Part shown: positions 21,382-32,221 of the stretch, piece after piece
Position numbering within the stretch: the first letter of the stretch is position 1
Layout: the number at the start of each line of letters is the position of its first letter
Source of the DNA: Mesostigma viride
Lineage: Eukaryota; Streptophyta; Mesostigmatophyceae; Mesostigmatales; Mesostigmataceae
Direction of reading: 5' to 3'
DNA: 64,000 bases
NCBI GenBank assembly: GCA_009746045.1
Contig: RPFO01000670.1
Location: 886,454-950,453 of the forward strand
Program-made: the position numbers and the translations under genes
The notes under the pieces: generated by a model
Told to the model about the DNA's origin: nothing
Database searches by the model: none
What the model saw: the letters and a program-made list of their open reading frames with translations, nothing else

Positions 21382-22300
21382 GCTGCAGCAGCCGCTCTAC
21401 CCCTTGCAGGGTATCCTGTTTGACCTGATCCTCACCACGTTCTGGACTCAGGAGCAAGTCGGGCGGCGTGAGGGGATGTCGGCCGGAGTTGAGGAAAAAG
21501 GGAGTGAATCCGTGAGCGGCCTGGGGGGCATTATTCAGGGAAAATTCCACCAAGCCCAGGAGTTCCTCCCAATTGCTGCCCACCCGGCGTCGGTGTAGTG
21601 GCGCATGGTCTCTTGCACCGTACGGTTCAGCCGCTCCACCATGTGCGACGACGAGCTGTGGTAGGCCGTGCCCAGTGATACCTTGGTGCCCAACCGCTCG
21701 AAGAACTCCTGCCAGAACTTGGCCGTGAAGAGCTTGTCGCGGTCAGAGATGAACTGTCGGCTGAGCCCGTGGAACCGGAACACGTGAGTACGGGTAGAGC
21801 TTGGCACACTCATCCGCCGTGAGGTCGACAGGGCGTGGAGCCAGGTGACACATACGCGTCAGTCGGTCCACGAACACCAATACCATGCTGTTGCCGCCTT
21901 TCGTCTTCTTGAATGGGCCGATGAAATCCATCATGATGGAATCCCACGGACCCATTATTGGATCAGGTAACGTCTTTGGGACGGCCTGCATGAGAGCCCG
22001 TGTTCCTGGACTTCATAATCTGGCACGAGGGGCACTGGCATACGTACGTCTTGATATACTCCTTCATCCCTGGCCATGCAGTAGAAATACTTACGGGCCC
22101 GTGGGAGGAGGCGATGTATTCCTTGGTGACCGCCTAGGAGGGAGTCATGGAGCTCGTGGAGCAAGGCTGCCCTACACAGCTCGGGGACGTACAACCGCCA
22201 TTCCCCCGGCTGGACACTCACGAACAGGCGCCCTTAAATCCTGGAACTTGCAAGGGAAGGCGCCCATCTGCTGCGGATGTGCCCTGATGGCCTCGAGGGC
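21359..22300 (-). pseudogene. pol: Gypsy-2 integrase, several frames
   Basis: Pieces in three frames cover an integrase: IQADVRMPVPLVPDYE-like zinc-domain remains, SIMMDFIGPFKKTKGGN (first Asp), FISDRDKLFTAKFWQEFF (second Asp), and YHSSSSHMVERLNRTVQ (Glu), then LVEFSLNNAPQAAHGFTPFF. Frameshifts near 21560, 21800 and 21970 break it. The motif order and spacing match the better preserved Gypsy-3 integrase. Confidence 0.85.
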
Positions 22301-23202
22301 CGCTTCTTCCGTGACCGTGAAACAACTTATCATCGTCTCTAGGTCAGATGTGACCGTGAACACATCCTCTGCCGAGTCCTCAGCGTCCGCCATCACCTGG
22401 TTGACGTACTCTGAGAAGACTGTGGGAGGGCCGAGCGGATGAAGCTGAAAAATTCCCTGGGGCGGCACCACATGACTGAGTGGCACGCGCGTGTGCGTGT
22501 GCGACCCCTCCCCTCCCCCGGGGGTCTCCACATCCTCGTGGGGGCCCTGACGGAAAGACTCATCCAGGACAGGAGACAAGTCATCCATGGTGGTGTGCCC
22601 GAGATGAAAAAGATGGCGGGCCCGAGGGGACCGTGGCTCCGCGCCGTACGCGGTCCCTGGGGCGGCCACTGGAACACAGGTGGTATGAAGCACGTCCATA
22701 TCCTCGTAGAACCAATAGTCAGCCCGTCGTGAGAGGACGTCGGGAACAACGTTGTCCGCGCCCTTGACGTATTGGATCTTAAACGGTGCAAACTGCGACA
22801 AGTACTCCATCCACCGCGCTTGACGGGCCGGGCGTCAGGTTGGGCTGCACCAGGAGGTGGGTGAGAGGCCGGTGGTCGGTGTGGATCACCAGACGGTGGG
22901 GGTCTAGATCCCCCTGCTCACTATAATGGCCACCGAAAACTGTGCGCCCAGAAGATGGTGACGCCACGTGTGGCAGCAGTAAACTACTGCCAGGAGTTCA
23001 GGACTGTTGGTGTACTGGATAGTTCCGTTCCGCCGGAATCATCGTACGAGAGATGTACTCAACATGGGCTGTAGACCCTTGCCTTGATCCTGCAGGAGAA
23101 CGCCCCCGATGGCCACTTTGCTGGCGTCAGTAGCCACGACGAAGGGGAGGGACGGGTCCGGTAGGACGAGGACAGGGGCCGTGGTGAGGGAGCGCTTGAG
23201 GG
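22301..23202 (-). pseudogene. pol: Gypsy-2 RNase H and linker
   Basis: Resumes after the 785 bp insertion with [16 protein letters not shown], then [20 protein letters not shown] and, in another frame, HTDHRPLTHLLVQPNLTP and FAPFKIQYVKGADNVVPDVL. The linker SCFTVTEEAALEAIRAHPQQ leads into integrase. At least two frameshifts are present (near 22820 and 22950-23060). Confidence 0.85.
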
Positions 23203-23987
23203 CATTACAATTCGTTCAAGTGGCCCGCCGGAGCGGCTGTACAATTTTTCCCAGTGAGCGCGCTGCCAAGTGTACTTGTGGGCAAATTTTTAGGTGCCCC
23301 GTCACTTCGAGGTACTAAAAATTAGGCTACGGTACGAATTCAGCGAATTTCAGCGAATTTTCAGTCGAACCAAAGGAAGTGACGCCAACTACCAAAAAGT
23401 TTCCGTTACGAATTTTCAGCCCGACACTCGCGCAAAATGAAGTGACGGCAACTACCAAAAAGTTTCCGTTACGAATTTTCACTCCCACACGTTTGCACAA
23501 GAGGAAGTGACGGCAACTACCAAACAGTTTCCGTTACGAATTTTCAGTCCCACACTTCGCGCAAATTTTAGTAGGGCTGCACGCAAGCTACCTTTCAAAA
23601 TTTTGCGCTAGTATGGAACGCATTTCATTCGTCTGGAGGAACGCTGCCCGCCAACTACCCCCGTTCAGAATGTTCCGCCGAAATTTACTTGAGATTTGGA
23701 AATCTGAACGTGCGCGCAAATTTTAGTAGGGCTGCACGCAAGCTACCTTTCAAAATTTTGCGCAAGTATGGAACGCAATTCATTCGTCCGGAGGAATGCT
23801 GCTCGTCAACTGCCCCCGTTCAGAAAGTTGCGCCGAACTTTACTTGAGATTTGGAAATCTGAACGTGCGGTTGGAGTTTCGCGGGGAAACCCAAGTTCCC
23901 TAGTAATTCACCAATGACGCGCTTCGAACACTTGTCCGCTAAAACCTAAGCAGCCGCTCCGGCTGGCCACTTAAACGAAACTTGATG
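23203..23987. mobile_element. 785 bp TIR element (MITE-like), copy 1
   Basis: The ends are inverted repeats of about 37 bases with a few mismatches, both containing the core GCCGGAGCGGCTG. Inside are two to three copies of a roughly 60-base unit containing AACTACCAAAAAGTTTCCGT and two copies of a unit containing AAATTTTAGTAGGGCTGCA. It has no ORF of note. It interrupts the Gypsy-2 codons for QAFEA and LKRSL, which rejoin exactly without it. An inverted copy of the same length lies at 40776-41560. Confidence 0.88.
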
Positions 23988-25560
23988 GCCTCAAAGGCCT
24001 GCTGGCACTGCTCAGCCCACAGGAACGGAGTACCCTTCTTGAGAAGAGCGTTGATCGGGGCGGCGATGGTGGCGAACCTCGGGATAAACCGTCGGTAGTA
24101 GGAAGCCAATCCTAGGAAACTGCGCACTCCCTTCACGTCCGTGGGAACCGGCCACTGCTGGACAGACTCAATCTTCTCCGGGTCGGTCGCGATGCCATCA
24201 GCAGACAGGGTGTGGCCCAGGAAGGGCACGCAGCGACCGGCGCGCACCTTGGCTTTCCGCGCCGACAGGTGCTCGTCTTCCATGATCTGTAGCACCGCGT
24301 CAACATCCTCCAGGTGCTCCTTGAACGTCCTGGAATACACCAGAATGTCGTCCAGGTACGCCAACGCACACGTGCGCTTGTAGGTCCATGGTGGACGCGC
24401 CCCCTTGTGCGGGTCCGTCAGATCCTGGGAGACCTGCGGCAAGTGGGCCGTGCCCATCACCGGACGGAGGATGTCATTCATCAGCATCTGGAAGGACGCG
24501 GGCGAATTACACAGACTTATCGCCGCCACCCGGAACTGGTAGTGACCGAAGGGCATGGCGAACGCAGTCTTGTGACAATGCTCAGGCGCGATGCGCAGCT
24601 GCCAGAACCCGTCCGCGCAGTCGATGACCGTGAAGCACGTAGCCCCTTGGACGCGGTTGAAGATGTCGTCGATCCTCGGCAGGGGATACTTGGACTTGAC
24701 CGTGATGGCGTTCGACTTCCGGTATAGTCGGTCACCAGTCGCCACTTGCCCCCTGGCTTGGGGACGAGCAGCACACCCGCGGAGAAGGGACTGTTGCTGG
24801 GCTCGATGAGCCCGGCGTCAAGCAGCGAAATGAGAATCTTCTTGAGCTCCACTAGCTCGACCGGACCCATGCGGTACATGGGGGACGCTGTAGGCCCGGA
24901 ACCCTCCTGTACCTGGATGCGGTGTAGCACCGAACGATGGGGAGGGAACTGGGGCGTGCGGTCTGCGAAAAGAGTGGTGCGCTTCTCCAAGACGGCGTTG
25001 AATCGCGCCAACTCGTCCGGGGTGAAGCCGACGCCGATCTCGTTGAGCATGGCCTGAGTGCTGTCTGGCAGGTCGATGCGATACATCGTGTATTCCTTGC
25101 CCTTCCGAAGTTGGCGTGCCAGCGTCTTGCTGCTCATCAGGATCTGGGACGCTGGTCGAGGCCCGTCCGCCGAGCGCTCGTGTGTAATGTTATGTACCTC
25201 GGCGGCCTGTGCCCTATACTCGCTGTCGGGACACCAAAAGGATCCATCCAGAAACCAAACTACTCGCCGGCGCACACTGATGTCTACATCCTGCGCGTCC
25301 AACCAGTCGAGCCCGATATTGATGTCTGCGGCTCCCAGCGGCGCGATGGTCGCAGCCAAGTCGACCGGAGTGCATGCCTTGCAGCACACCCTTGATATCT
25401 GCCAGGACGGGCGACCGGTGTTGGCGACCGTCCGAATACAGGTCACATGCACTGCTGTGGTGTGAGGGCGAGGAGTCAGACCCAGCTGGCGCACCAGGGC
25501 CTCGTTGAGGACGTGGAGGCGCCGGTGTCGACCAAAAACTTCACGTCCATGACCGTTTTC
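23988..25560 (-). pseudogene. pol: Gypsy-2 protease and reverse transcriptase
   Basis: At about 25530 the minus strand reads LVDTGAST (protease active site), followed in another frame by INIGLDWLD. RT follows: FRMGPVELVELKKIL-like YRMGPVELVELKKIL, EPSNSPFSAGVLLVPKPGGK, then after a frameshift near 24725 YPLPRIDDIFNRVQGATCFTV, FGHYQFRVAAISLCNSPASF and LAYLDDILVYSRTFKEHLED (YLDD). The thumb region LGLASYYRRFIPRFATIAAP precedes the insertion point at 23987. Confidence 0.88.
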
Positions 25561-25902
25561 TCCTTAACAAATACGGGTCAAGGACGGTGGGGGGAACAAG
25601 CAAACCCCCACTGAAAAGAAACAAATGTTGCGGGCCTCCGTGAGACACGCGCGCCGGTTGGTTGGCCGCGTCTGATCCGGAAGCCACGTGATTGACGTCT
25701 ACCCTATTCTAATCGACTCTCCGTCTGGGTGACCATCTGGTCTAACGTTGTCGTCTGGGTGACTATCTGGTCTATCTACCCTACCATCTACCCCGGGGCC
25801 CAACCCCACGGGTAAGGCTACTACTCCCGAGTAACGGTGGGACGGGAGGCCGCCTCGCCCGACCGCCCGCCCTCTTCCCCCCCCTCCTCCTCTTCATCAT
25901 GC
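25561..25902 (-). other. Gypsy-2 gag-pol junction, no gene
   Basis: Non-coding or decayed stretch between the gag stop and the protease. It has a run of GACCAGATG/TCGTCTGGGTGA-like short repeats near 25725-25790. Nothing else was seen. Confidence 0.4.
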
Positions 25903-26140
25903 AGCGTCCTCCTCATCGTCATACTCGTACCCAGCCACTGCTTGTGTCTGGCCGGAAGAGGAGGCTTGCCGCCGAGCCTCGATCTCGTTAACCGCGCGCA
26001 ACACACCCTTGGTAGAGTTGGTCGCGGGCGGACGCGGCTGCTGGTGCTGGGTCGGGACTGATTGCCTGGCATGCTGCAGGCGAGCCGCCCGCTCGCCCGC
26101 GTTGCGGGGCTTGTCCCTGGGGCCGGAGGAGTCGGGGCGA
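25903..26140 (-). pseudogene. gag: Gypsy-2 gag C-terminal tail
   Basis: Minus-strand frame ending ...QAVAGYEYDDEEDAA with a TGA at about 25903-25905. This is the Gln-rich, acidic tail expected after a gag zinc knuckle, and it resembles the end of the Gypsy-1 gag in composition. Upstream it is interrupted at 26140 by the foldback element; the knuckle is on the far side at 28303-28535. Confidence 0.65.
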
Positions 26141-26678
26141 AGTTAGGTTAAATAGTGCCGGAACCTTTTGCCCACTGAGGCAAATCGGTCCGTCACACTA
26201 TTTTGCCCGGAATAACCACTTCCGAGCACCCAAGTTAATTCGGCCGAATTAACTTGGGTGCTCGGAAGTGGTTATTCCGGGCAAAATAGTGTGACGGACC
26301 GATTTGCCTCAGTGGGCAAAAGGTTCCGGCACTATTTTTTAACCTAACTAAAACCTGGCCTCGTGGAGGGTGGGTTGAATATGAGACATCCGCCTAGGCC
26401 GCTGAGCACGCAAATGTAAATGCGCCGGAGCTGTCCGGATTCGAGCCCCTGACCTCCAAGGTGCACAGGTTTTAGTTAGGTTAAATAGTGCCGTAACCTT
26501 TTGCCCACTGAGGCAAATCAGTCCGTCACACTATTTTGCCCGGAATAACCACTTCCGAGCACCCAAGTTAATTCGGCCGAATTTACTTGGGTGCTCGGAA
26601 GTGGTTATTCCGGGCAAAATAGTGTGACGGACCGATTTGCCTCAGTGGGCAAAAGGTTCCGGCACTATTTAACCTAAC

Positions 26679-27962
26679 CAGTGATGGGTCATACGCGATA
26701 CGCGTCGTACGCGGCCCCAGGTGTATAATGTATAATACGCGGTGTATAATGTATTATACGCTAATCGTACGCTAACTGTTGAAAACCCCTTTTTTGGCAT
26801 GGTTTTGAGGGGTTTTCAACATTCTGAGCAACCAAGCATGGTCTGCTGGTGTTTTTGCCATACCTTTTGGCTATACATGACATATATAGCATGACCTTGG
26901 CATTGTCATCACTACCTAGAAATACAAGCATAGTTTCTAACGGTCTAACTTGATAGTTTCTCTTCAAAATCGAGACAACATGCAACTCAGTATCAATACC
27001 AGTACGTATCAATTCACAACTCACTGGAAAGGATAATAAATTTGTAGAACTCAAGATATGAATGCACTATACATTGCCCCGAGGTGTCGATGACATTGAA
27101 GGGCGTCGATGGCATTGAAAGGCGCAAATGAATGCCTCGCACAGCTCCTCGTCCAGCTGCTCTTTGCTGAGCCCATAAGGTGCGGGCAAATTACCGTCGG
27201 TGGATTGGCCCTTTGATGATCCGCTTGGCCCAGCCGCCCCAGCAGCGCGCCCCGAGGTGTTGCTGGCATGAGCGGACACCCAGTTAGAGGCGTCGGTTTC
27301 TACAACGTCTGCAAGCCTGTCTTTAAGTGCCGCCCGCACATCAGCCTGCTTCTTGGCGTCACTAGTCGCCTTCCTCTTCCTGGTATTGCTTTCCTTCTCC
27401 GCCTGCTCGACCAGCAGCCTGTAACGGAGTACTCCACGATCATCCATGTAGTAGTTATTTGTCTGCTGCCCATTCTTGAGGATGCGCTCTTTGCTAATGT
27501 ATGTCCAGACAGTTTCGGATGTGGCCTCTTCTTCATCGGGCCGCACATCATCATCGTGTTCCATTGACTCATTCGTGTCAGCCATGCCTGGATGTCGATA
27601 TGCTACGCACTGATGTTGCTGGCAGACAAAGAAACCTTGTCACCTGTTGTCTTTAGTCTTCAGCCTTCCCGCCTTCACATTCCCGCCTTCACAAGTCACG
27701 ATTCGAACGCTTTCTTGCATTATACACTAGCTAGCTCATCACGCAATTATTTGTTCCTACTACGGGTCGGCGCGCCGCAGTCTAGGCAAGCAAATGCACC
27801 CACCTCGTAAGCCAAAAATATGCCAAAAAATACGCGAAAATACGCAAAAATACGCAAAAATACGCGTTGCGTATTAAAGTACCCCATTTTCATACGCGCC
27901 GCGTGCGTATCGCGCATAATACGCTAAATACGGCGTATAATACGGCGTATGACGCATCACTG
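26679..27962. mobile_element. hAT-type DNA transposon, non-autonomous, TSD AACCTAAC
   Basis: Ends CAGTGATGGGTCATACGC (left) and its near-perfect inverse, CAGTGATGCGTCATACGC (right, minus strand). These match the hAT terminal consensus CAGxG. The 8 bp target duplication AACCTAAC (26671-26678 and 27963-27970) is exact. Subterminal regions are rich in TACGC words. At 1284 bp it has room for one small ORF and no hAT transposase catalytic domain. Confidence 0.95.
27067..27585 (-). CDS. ORF inside the hAT element
   Basis: 172 residues, starting MADTNESMEHDDDVRPDEEE. It has an acidic N-terminus, then VWTYISKERILKNGQQTNNYYMDDRG, a basic stretch (TRKRKATSDAKKQADV) and a Gly/Ser tail. No DDE or BED zinc finger is visible. 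Part of it (TSDAKKQADV...LADVVETDASNWVSAHAS) is conserved in the related copy at 35315-35554, which argues that it is or was a real protein of this family, perhaps the remains of a DNA-binding N-terminus. Confidence 0.55.
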   Translation of the reverse strand: MADTNESMEHDDDVRPDEEEATSETVWTYISKERILKNGQQTNNYYMDDRGVLRYRLLVEQAEKESNTRKRKATSDAKKQADVRAALKDRLADVVETDASNWVSAHASNTSGRAAGAAGPSGSSKGQSTDGNLPAPYGLSKEQLDEELCEAFICAFQCHRRPSMSSTPRGNV

Positions 27963-28302
27963 AACCTAACTAAAACCCGTGCACCTTGGAGGTCAGGGGT
28001 TCGAATCCGGACAGCTCCGGCGCATTTACATTTGCGTGCTCAGCGGCCTAGTAGGCGGATGTCTCATATTCAACCCACCCTCCACGAGGCCAGGTTTTAG
28101 TTAGGTTAAATAGTGCCGGAACCTTTTGCCCACTGAGGCAAATCGGTCCGTCACACTATTTTGCCCGGAATAACCACTTCCGAGCACCCAAGTAAATTCG
28201 GCCATTTACTTGGGTGCTCGGAAGTGGTTATTCCGGGCAAAATAGTGTGACGGACCGATTTGCCTCAGTGGGCAAAAGGTTCCGGCACTATTTAACCTAA
28301 CT

Positions 28303-28535
28303 GGCGACTGCCGAACGCCGGGCCGGAGAACCTGTGCTCGGTCTCCCCTGCGCCGCGACCGGCGTGCTTGCCCTGGAGCTTGGGGCAGTCGCGCTTGAGG
28401 TGTCCCACCTCACTGCACATGAAGCAGCGGGCCTTGCTGGCGTCGATGGCGTTGATACCCTGGTCAGCATAGCCGTCCTCGAGGTCGTCGATATAGTCTT
28501 CCTCCTCCTCGCCGGCGAACTCAGTGGATTACAGC
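28303..28535 (-). pseudogene. gag: Gypsy-2 gag zinc-knuckle segment
   Basis: Minus-strand frame with the acidic EEEDYIDDLEDGYADQGINA, then ARCFMCSEVGHLKRDC, a perfect CX2CX4HX4C, and basic sequence after it. The same arrangement (DINALD...CYHCNRVGHIKREC) is seen in Gypsy-1 gag. The capsid part upstream is gone: at about 28535 the sequence changes to unrelated DNA. Confidence 0.82.
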
Positions 28536-30000
28536 TGATTCACCCGCCGCGGGGGAGCTGCATCAAGGCCGGAGGATCAGGCGCTGCCACCATTACGACA
28601 CCTGCGCAACGAAAAATGGCCAAGCCGAAAGGCGCGGCCAAGGTTACGGCAGGTGGGGGGGTTGTCGGAAAGGAAATGAGGGTGAGGTTGGCGACATTCG
28701 TTGGGGCACCTCCGGAAACCAAAAATCAGGACGACGAGGAGAACGAGGAGGGGGAGGTCGCAGCCGAGAAATTCATGCAAGGTAACTTTGAAGGCAGCGC
28801 CGGGAGCACAACACCGCGAGCCCCGCCAAATTTTTACATAAATTATTGTCCGGAATTCGTGCGAGATCTAGATTTTTCCCGCGCCACGACTGACGAAAAT
28901 GACAAAAACACCCATGGCGGTCGAGCATGAGCTAGCGTTCTGAAACTTGCGTCATTGCAGCCGCCCGAGGTGTCAAAACGAAGCTTACATCACGGTTAAT
29001 CCATGGAATAATTTTGGGTTCATATACGCTGTTATTGCGACGCGGGCATTGAACGGGACAAAAAGTTTTTTTCACAGCGGACCAGTTTTTCGCAAAAACC
29101 GGATTTCTCGGTGGTACGTGTCTCAAGGTCCTGGATACGGGAGGAAACGAAAATCCCGGCACGATAGCTCAGCTTGTTCGTTATTCCCGAAAACGTTAGT
29201 GTTTTCGTTTTTTGAGTTTCGCTTTTAATTGTCCGGCATTGGCGTGAATAAATACGTGGGTGCGAAATCCGTCTGTTTCTTGCTTCATGCAATGCATATC
29301 TTTGTCATCAGATAATCAGATCTTTAGGCTATGCCCGACCTTACTATACTGCCAGCCTGCGGCAATGAGCCAGCAGAAGATATGGCGTGCCCAATATTCC
29401 GCGCTAAGGCCGCTAATGGTCTTCCGGATGTGCAGTAAGTGCGGTAAAAGCTGCGAAAATTGCTTATAATGCCTGTAGGAAGCTCTTTGCGACAGTGTTT
29501 TCCAAGCGAGTTCATTGTTCTTTTGACGCCAGATACAAAAGGCAAAGGGGGGCATCGTTTTTATTAGTCGGCAGTGCGGTTTCGAGATGTGATGAGTCGG
29601 GCAGACGACCTCGCCACGACACGCTCGGCCCAAGCTTCGCATATCCCGGCAGCCATAAAGAAGCGCAGATTAAGCGAGGTGAGCGAGCCAGAGGGCCTAG
29701 AATCGTTGCTAACGCAAGGTAGCTTCTAAAAGGGTAGAAAGCTGGATTGTTAAGGCTTTCTCAAGAGCATGGTGCAGTGGTTATTGCCACCTTGTCCAGA
29801 GATTTGCCCTTGTCTTTCTGATTTAATGACTGTTTTAAAGAGGGATGGGAGAACGTTCCAACGTTGTTGCTTATGTATTCATTACTGTGAAGAGAGAGCC
29901 TTTTCAGTTGCTGACAATGAGATGGAAGCTGTCTCATGCAAATTAACCAGGCAATGCAAGTGATGCAAGGTGAGGCCATGCATGGCTGATATTGCCGCCT
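28536..30000. other. Unassigned region with weak ORFs
   Basis: A plus-strand frame at 28617-28930 begins MAKPKGAAKVTAGGGVVGKE and is partly acidic; I do not recognise it. Further ORFs under 110 residues at 28947-29722 look like chance. No repeats or RNA genes were seen. Confidence 0.3.
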
Positions 30001-30009
30001 TCATGCGTG

Positions 30010-31250
30010 AGTTGAGCAGGAGACTGGCTGGGTGTGTGGCTGGCTAGGTGAGCGGGGCGTGTATGGGGTGTTGCAATGGTGAGGGCATGCGAGGCGGGCA
30101 CATGCCTGGCTGGTTTGGGTGTTGGGTAGTTAGGTGGTTCGGTGATTGTGTTGTTGAGTGGTTAGGTGGTTAGGTGGTTGTATAGCTGGGTGATTGGTTG
30201 TTTGGTTGTTTGATTGCCCAGAGAGCCTTGGGTGGGAGGCTTGGGCTACTATAGATGCTTCAAGGGATGCCTAGGCGTGGGTGGGTTCAATGGCAGGTGG
30301 GTGGCTGATGGGTGGATGCCTTGGTAAATGGCTGGCTGCGTAGGTGGGAGCATAGGCAGTTGGAGAGGGTGGGTGGGTGCCTGGGTGGCTGGCTGGTCAT
30401 GGTGGGTGGATGAGTGCAAGGGCGGTCAGTTATTGGCAGATTCCCAGGTGGCTGGGTGATGATAGGCTTTTGGGACTTTGAAGTGGGTGGGTTGTTGGAT
30501 GCATGAGTGAAACAACTGCACGTTTTTGAGGGTGGTGGTTTGGTGGTTGGTTGGTTAGGGATGTGTGTGTGTGGGTGGGTTGGTGGGTGGGCCGTTGGTG
30601 GTTGGTGGCTGGTGGATGTGTAGATGACTAGATGTGGGTGGGTGGGCGAAGGGACGGGTAGATGGACGGGTGGGCGCACAGATATGGATGCGTGGATGGG
30701 TTTATGGTTGGGACCGACTCACCTATCGCGGGTGAAGGGCTGTGCAGGTTTGGGGTGAGGTAGGTGCCGGGGTGCTGGCTGAGAAAATGCATGTGTGGGT
30801 GGGTCAGTGGGTGGGTCAGTGGGTATAAGGGTGTGGGGGCAGTGAGTGGTTGAGTGGGTAGGTGCGTGGGTGGGTCAACTGTGGGTGGCCGGACGGGTGC
30901 ATATGGGGCCAGCTGGCTGGGTGTTTAGGTGGTTGGGTGGTTGGGTGGTTGGCTCATTGGATGGGGGAATGCCTGCTTATTACCTAGTTGGTGTGTGGGT
31001 TGCGCAGGTGCCTTGGTGCATGGGTGGGTGGATGTCCAAGTGGGTTGGTAGGTGGTTGAGTGCCTACGTGCACGCATGGTTGTATAAGTTGGGTAAGCAC
31101 GTGCGCGGCTGGCTTGGTGGGTGGGTCACTGGGTGGGAGGACAGGCGGCTGTCTGGGTGCACGGGCGCGCGAGTGTGTGAGCAGTTGTGTGGGTGGGTGG
31201 CCAGGTGGCTGCATGGGTGGGCGACTGCATGGGTGGCTTGGTGCGCATAA
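30010..31250. repeat. G/T-rich degenerate simple-sequence tract
   Basis: About 1.2 kb made mostly of GGTGGTTGGG / TGGGTGGG-like words, with no clean period. All ORFs here are by-products. The G-rich strand could form quadruplexes. Confidence 0.8.
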
Positions 31251-31531
31251 AGTGCAAGAGATGGAGACATGGGATATGCCAATGCCATATCATGTGAGCA
31301 TACGTGGATGCCAGGTGACATGTGCCAGCGTGGGGGTCACTGCACCTTGATATGCTCGCTCGGCATATTCTCGACATGTATTACTGTACACGTAGTGTAT
31401 ATCATGCATGGTGCGTGTTGGTAGCATTCAAATGGCTGTGTTAGTGATGTGGCATGTATTATTCACCTTTCCTTCCCATTTTGCAATGTGCCAAGTAGTT
31501 TAGAGGCATCGTGTCATGGGGTATACATATG

Positions 31532-32221
31532 GCGTTTCCATTGGTCTTATCGTAGTATAGAGCTTTGACATGGCTCTGTATATAGGTTTATAGCTGGGCG
31601 TTTGCTTTGGTTTGAGTGATTTCACTCTGCTGTAAGTAATTATATTATTAATACATATGGACATGGTGGTGCTGGACTTTGAGGGGGGTGGCCGGCATCT
31701 GCTTATTGACGTTTCGGTGGCGCGGCCCTTGGCTCTTAGCCACGTGGCTGGGGCCTCCCTCACGGCAGGTTACACGGCGGACCGGGCGGAGCGGGCCAAG
31801 CTCCTGGCCTACGGCGACGTCGGGCACCATCGTGTGGTGCCCTTTGTCCTGGAGGAGTTTGGGGCCATGGGGCCCCTGACCTCCGCCTTCTTCAAGGAGT
31901 GTTGCCGGCTCCGGGAGGACCGGCTGGACCTGGAGGGCCAGCGGGCCCCATGGTCGGCGCGGACCTGGACGTCATATTGGCGTCAGCGCTTGTCGGTGGC
32001 GCTGACTCGGGCCATGGCTGACATCATGCTCCGCCGTACGCGGGCTGATTTTGCGGTGCAGCAGGGCTATTAGGTTCCTCCCGTTAGGCGTTTCCATTGG
32101 TCTTATCGTAGTATAGAGCTTTGACATGGCTCTGTCTATAGGTTTATAGCTGGGCGTTTGCTTTGGTTTGAGTGATTTCACTCTGCTGTAAGTAATTATA
32201 TTTTTAATACATATGGACATG
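31532..32221 (+). repeat. 134 bp direct repeats flanking a LINE fragment
   Basis: 31532-31665 and 32088-32221 are nearly identical and begin GCGTTTCCATTGG. The second lies directly after the LINE ORF, so it is probably the element's 3' untranslated region. The first would then be the 3' end of a preceding tandem copy. Confidence 0.85.
31657..32073 (+). CDS. C-terminal fragment of a non-LTR retrotransposon protein
   Basis: 138 residues: VVLDFEGGGRHLLIDVSVAR, then VVPFVLEEFGAMGPL and a basic helical end. This layout (hydrophobic strand with D, then a paired D, then a PxxxE region) matches my recollection of the C-terminal restriction-like endonuclease region of some algal LINE polyproteins. 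RT itself is missing, as expected for 5' truncation. The first few codons lie in the upstream 134 bp repeat, so the true start is lost. A 61-base piece of the same end occurs at 8645-8705. Confidence 0.55.
   Translation: MDMVVLDFEGGGRHLLIDVSVARPLALSHVAGASLTAGYTADRAERAKLLAYGDVGHHRVVPFVLEEFGAMGPLTSAFFKECCRLREDRLDLEGQRAPWSARTWTSYWRQRLSVALTRAMADIMLRRTRADFAVQQGY

Larger units (their letters stand above)
26141..28302. mobile_element. Foldback element P-S-P-S'-P, TSD GGCGA
   Basis: Three near-perfect palindromes of about 205 bases, P1 26141-26349, P2 26474-26678 (plus one base after the hAT) and P3 28099-28302, alternate with a spacer S (26350-26473) and its inverted copy S' (27972-28098). Each P starts AGTTAGG and ends CCTAACT. 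The whole is flanked by GGCGA on both sides (26136-26140 and 28303-28307). Without the hAT insertion it is about 870 bases and is itself one large palindrome centred in P2. S' carries a perfect pol III B box (GGTTCGAATCC). It interrupts Gypsy-2 gag. Confidence 0.92.
20786..28535 (-). mobile_element. Gypsy-2 chromovirus, degenerate, with two nested insertions
   Basis: Minus-strand order: gag zinc knuckle (28303-28535), foldback insertion, gag end, protease, RT, 785 bp TIR element, RNase H, integrase, chromodomain. The gag N-terminus and 5' LTR are missing. Several frameshifts break pol. Flanking codons rejoin cleanly at both insertions. Confidence 0.85.

Noticed and set aside
27963..28060. Possible tRNA gene in spacer S' of the foldback element
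   Set aside because: The B box is perfect but the T-stem does not pair and no A box is clear; kept only as a B-box note.
30287..31377. Pro/His/Thr-rich or Gly/Trp-rich ORFs in the G/T tract
   Set aside because: Low-complexity sequence lacking stops; no conserved features.
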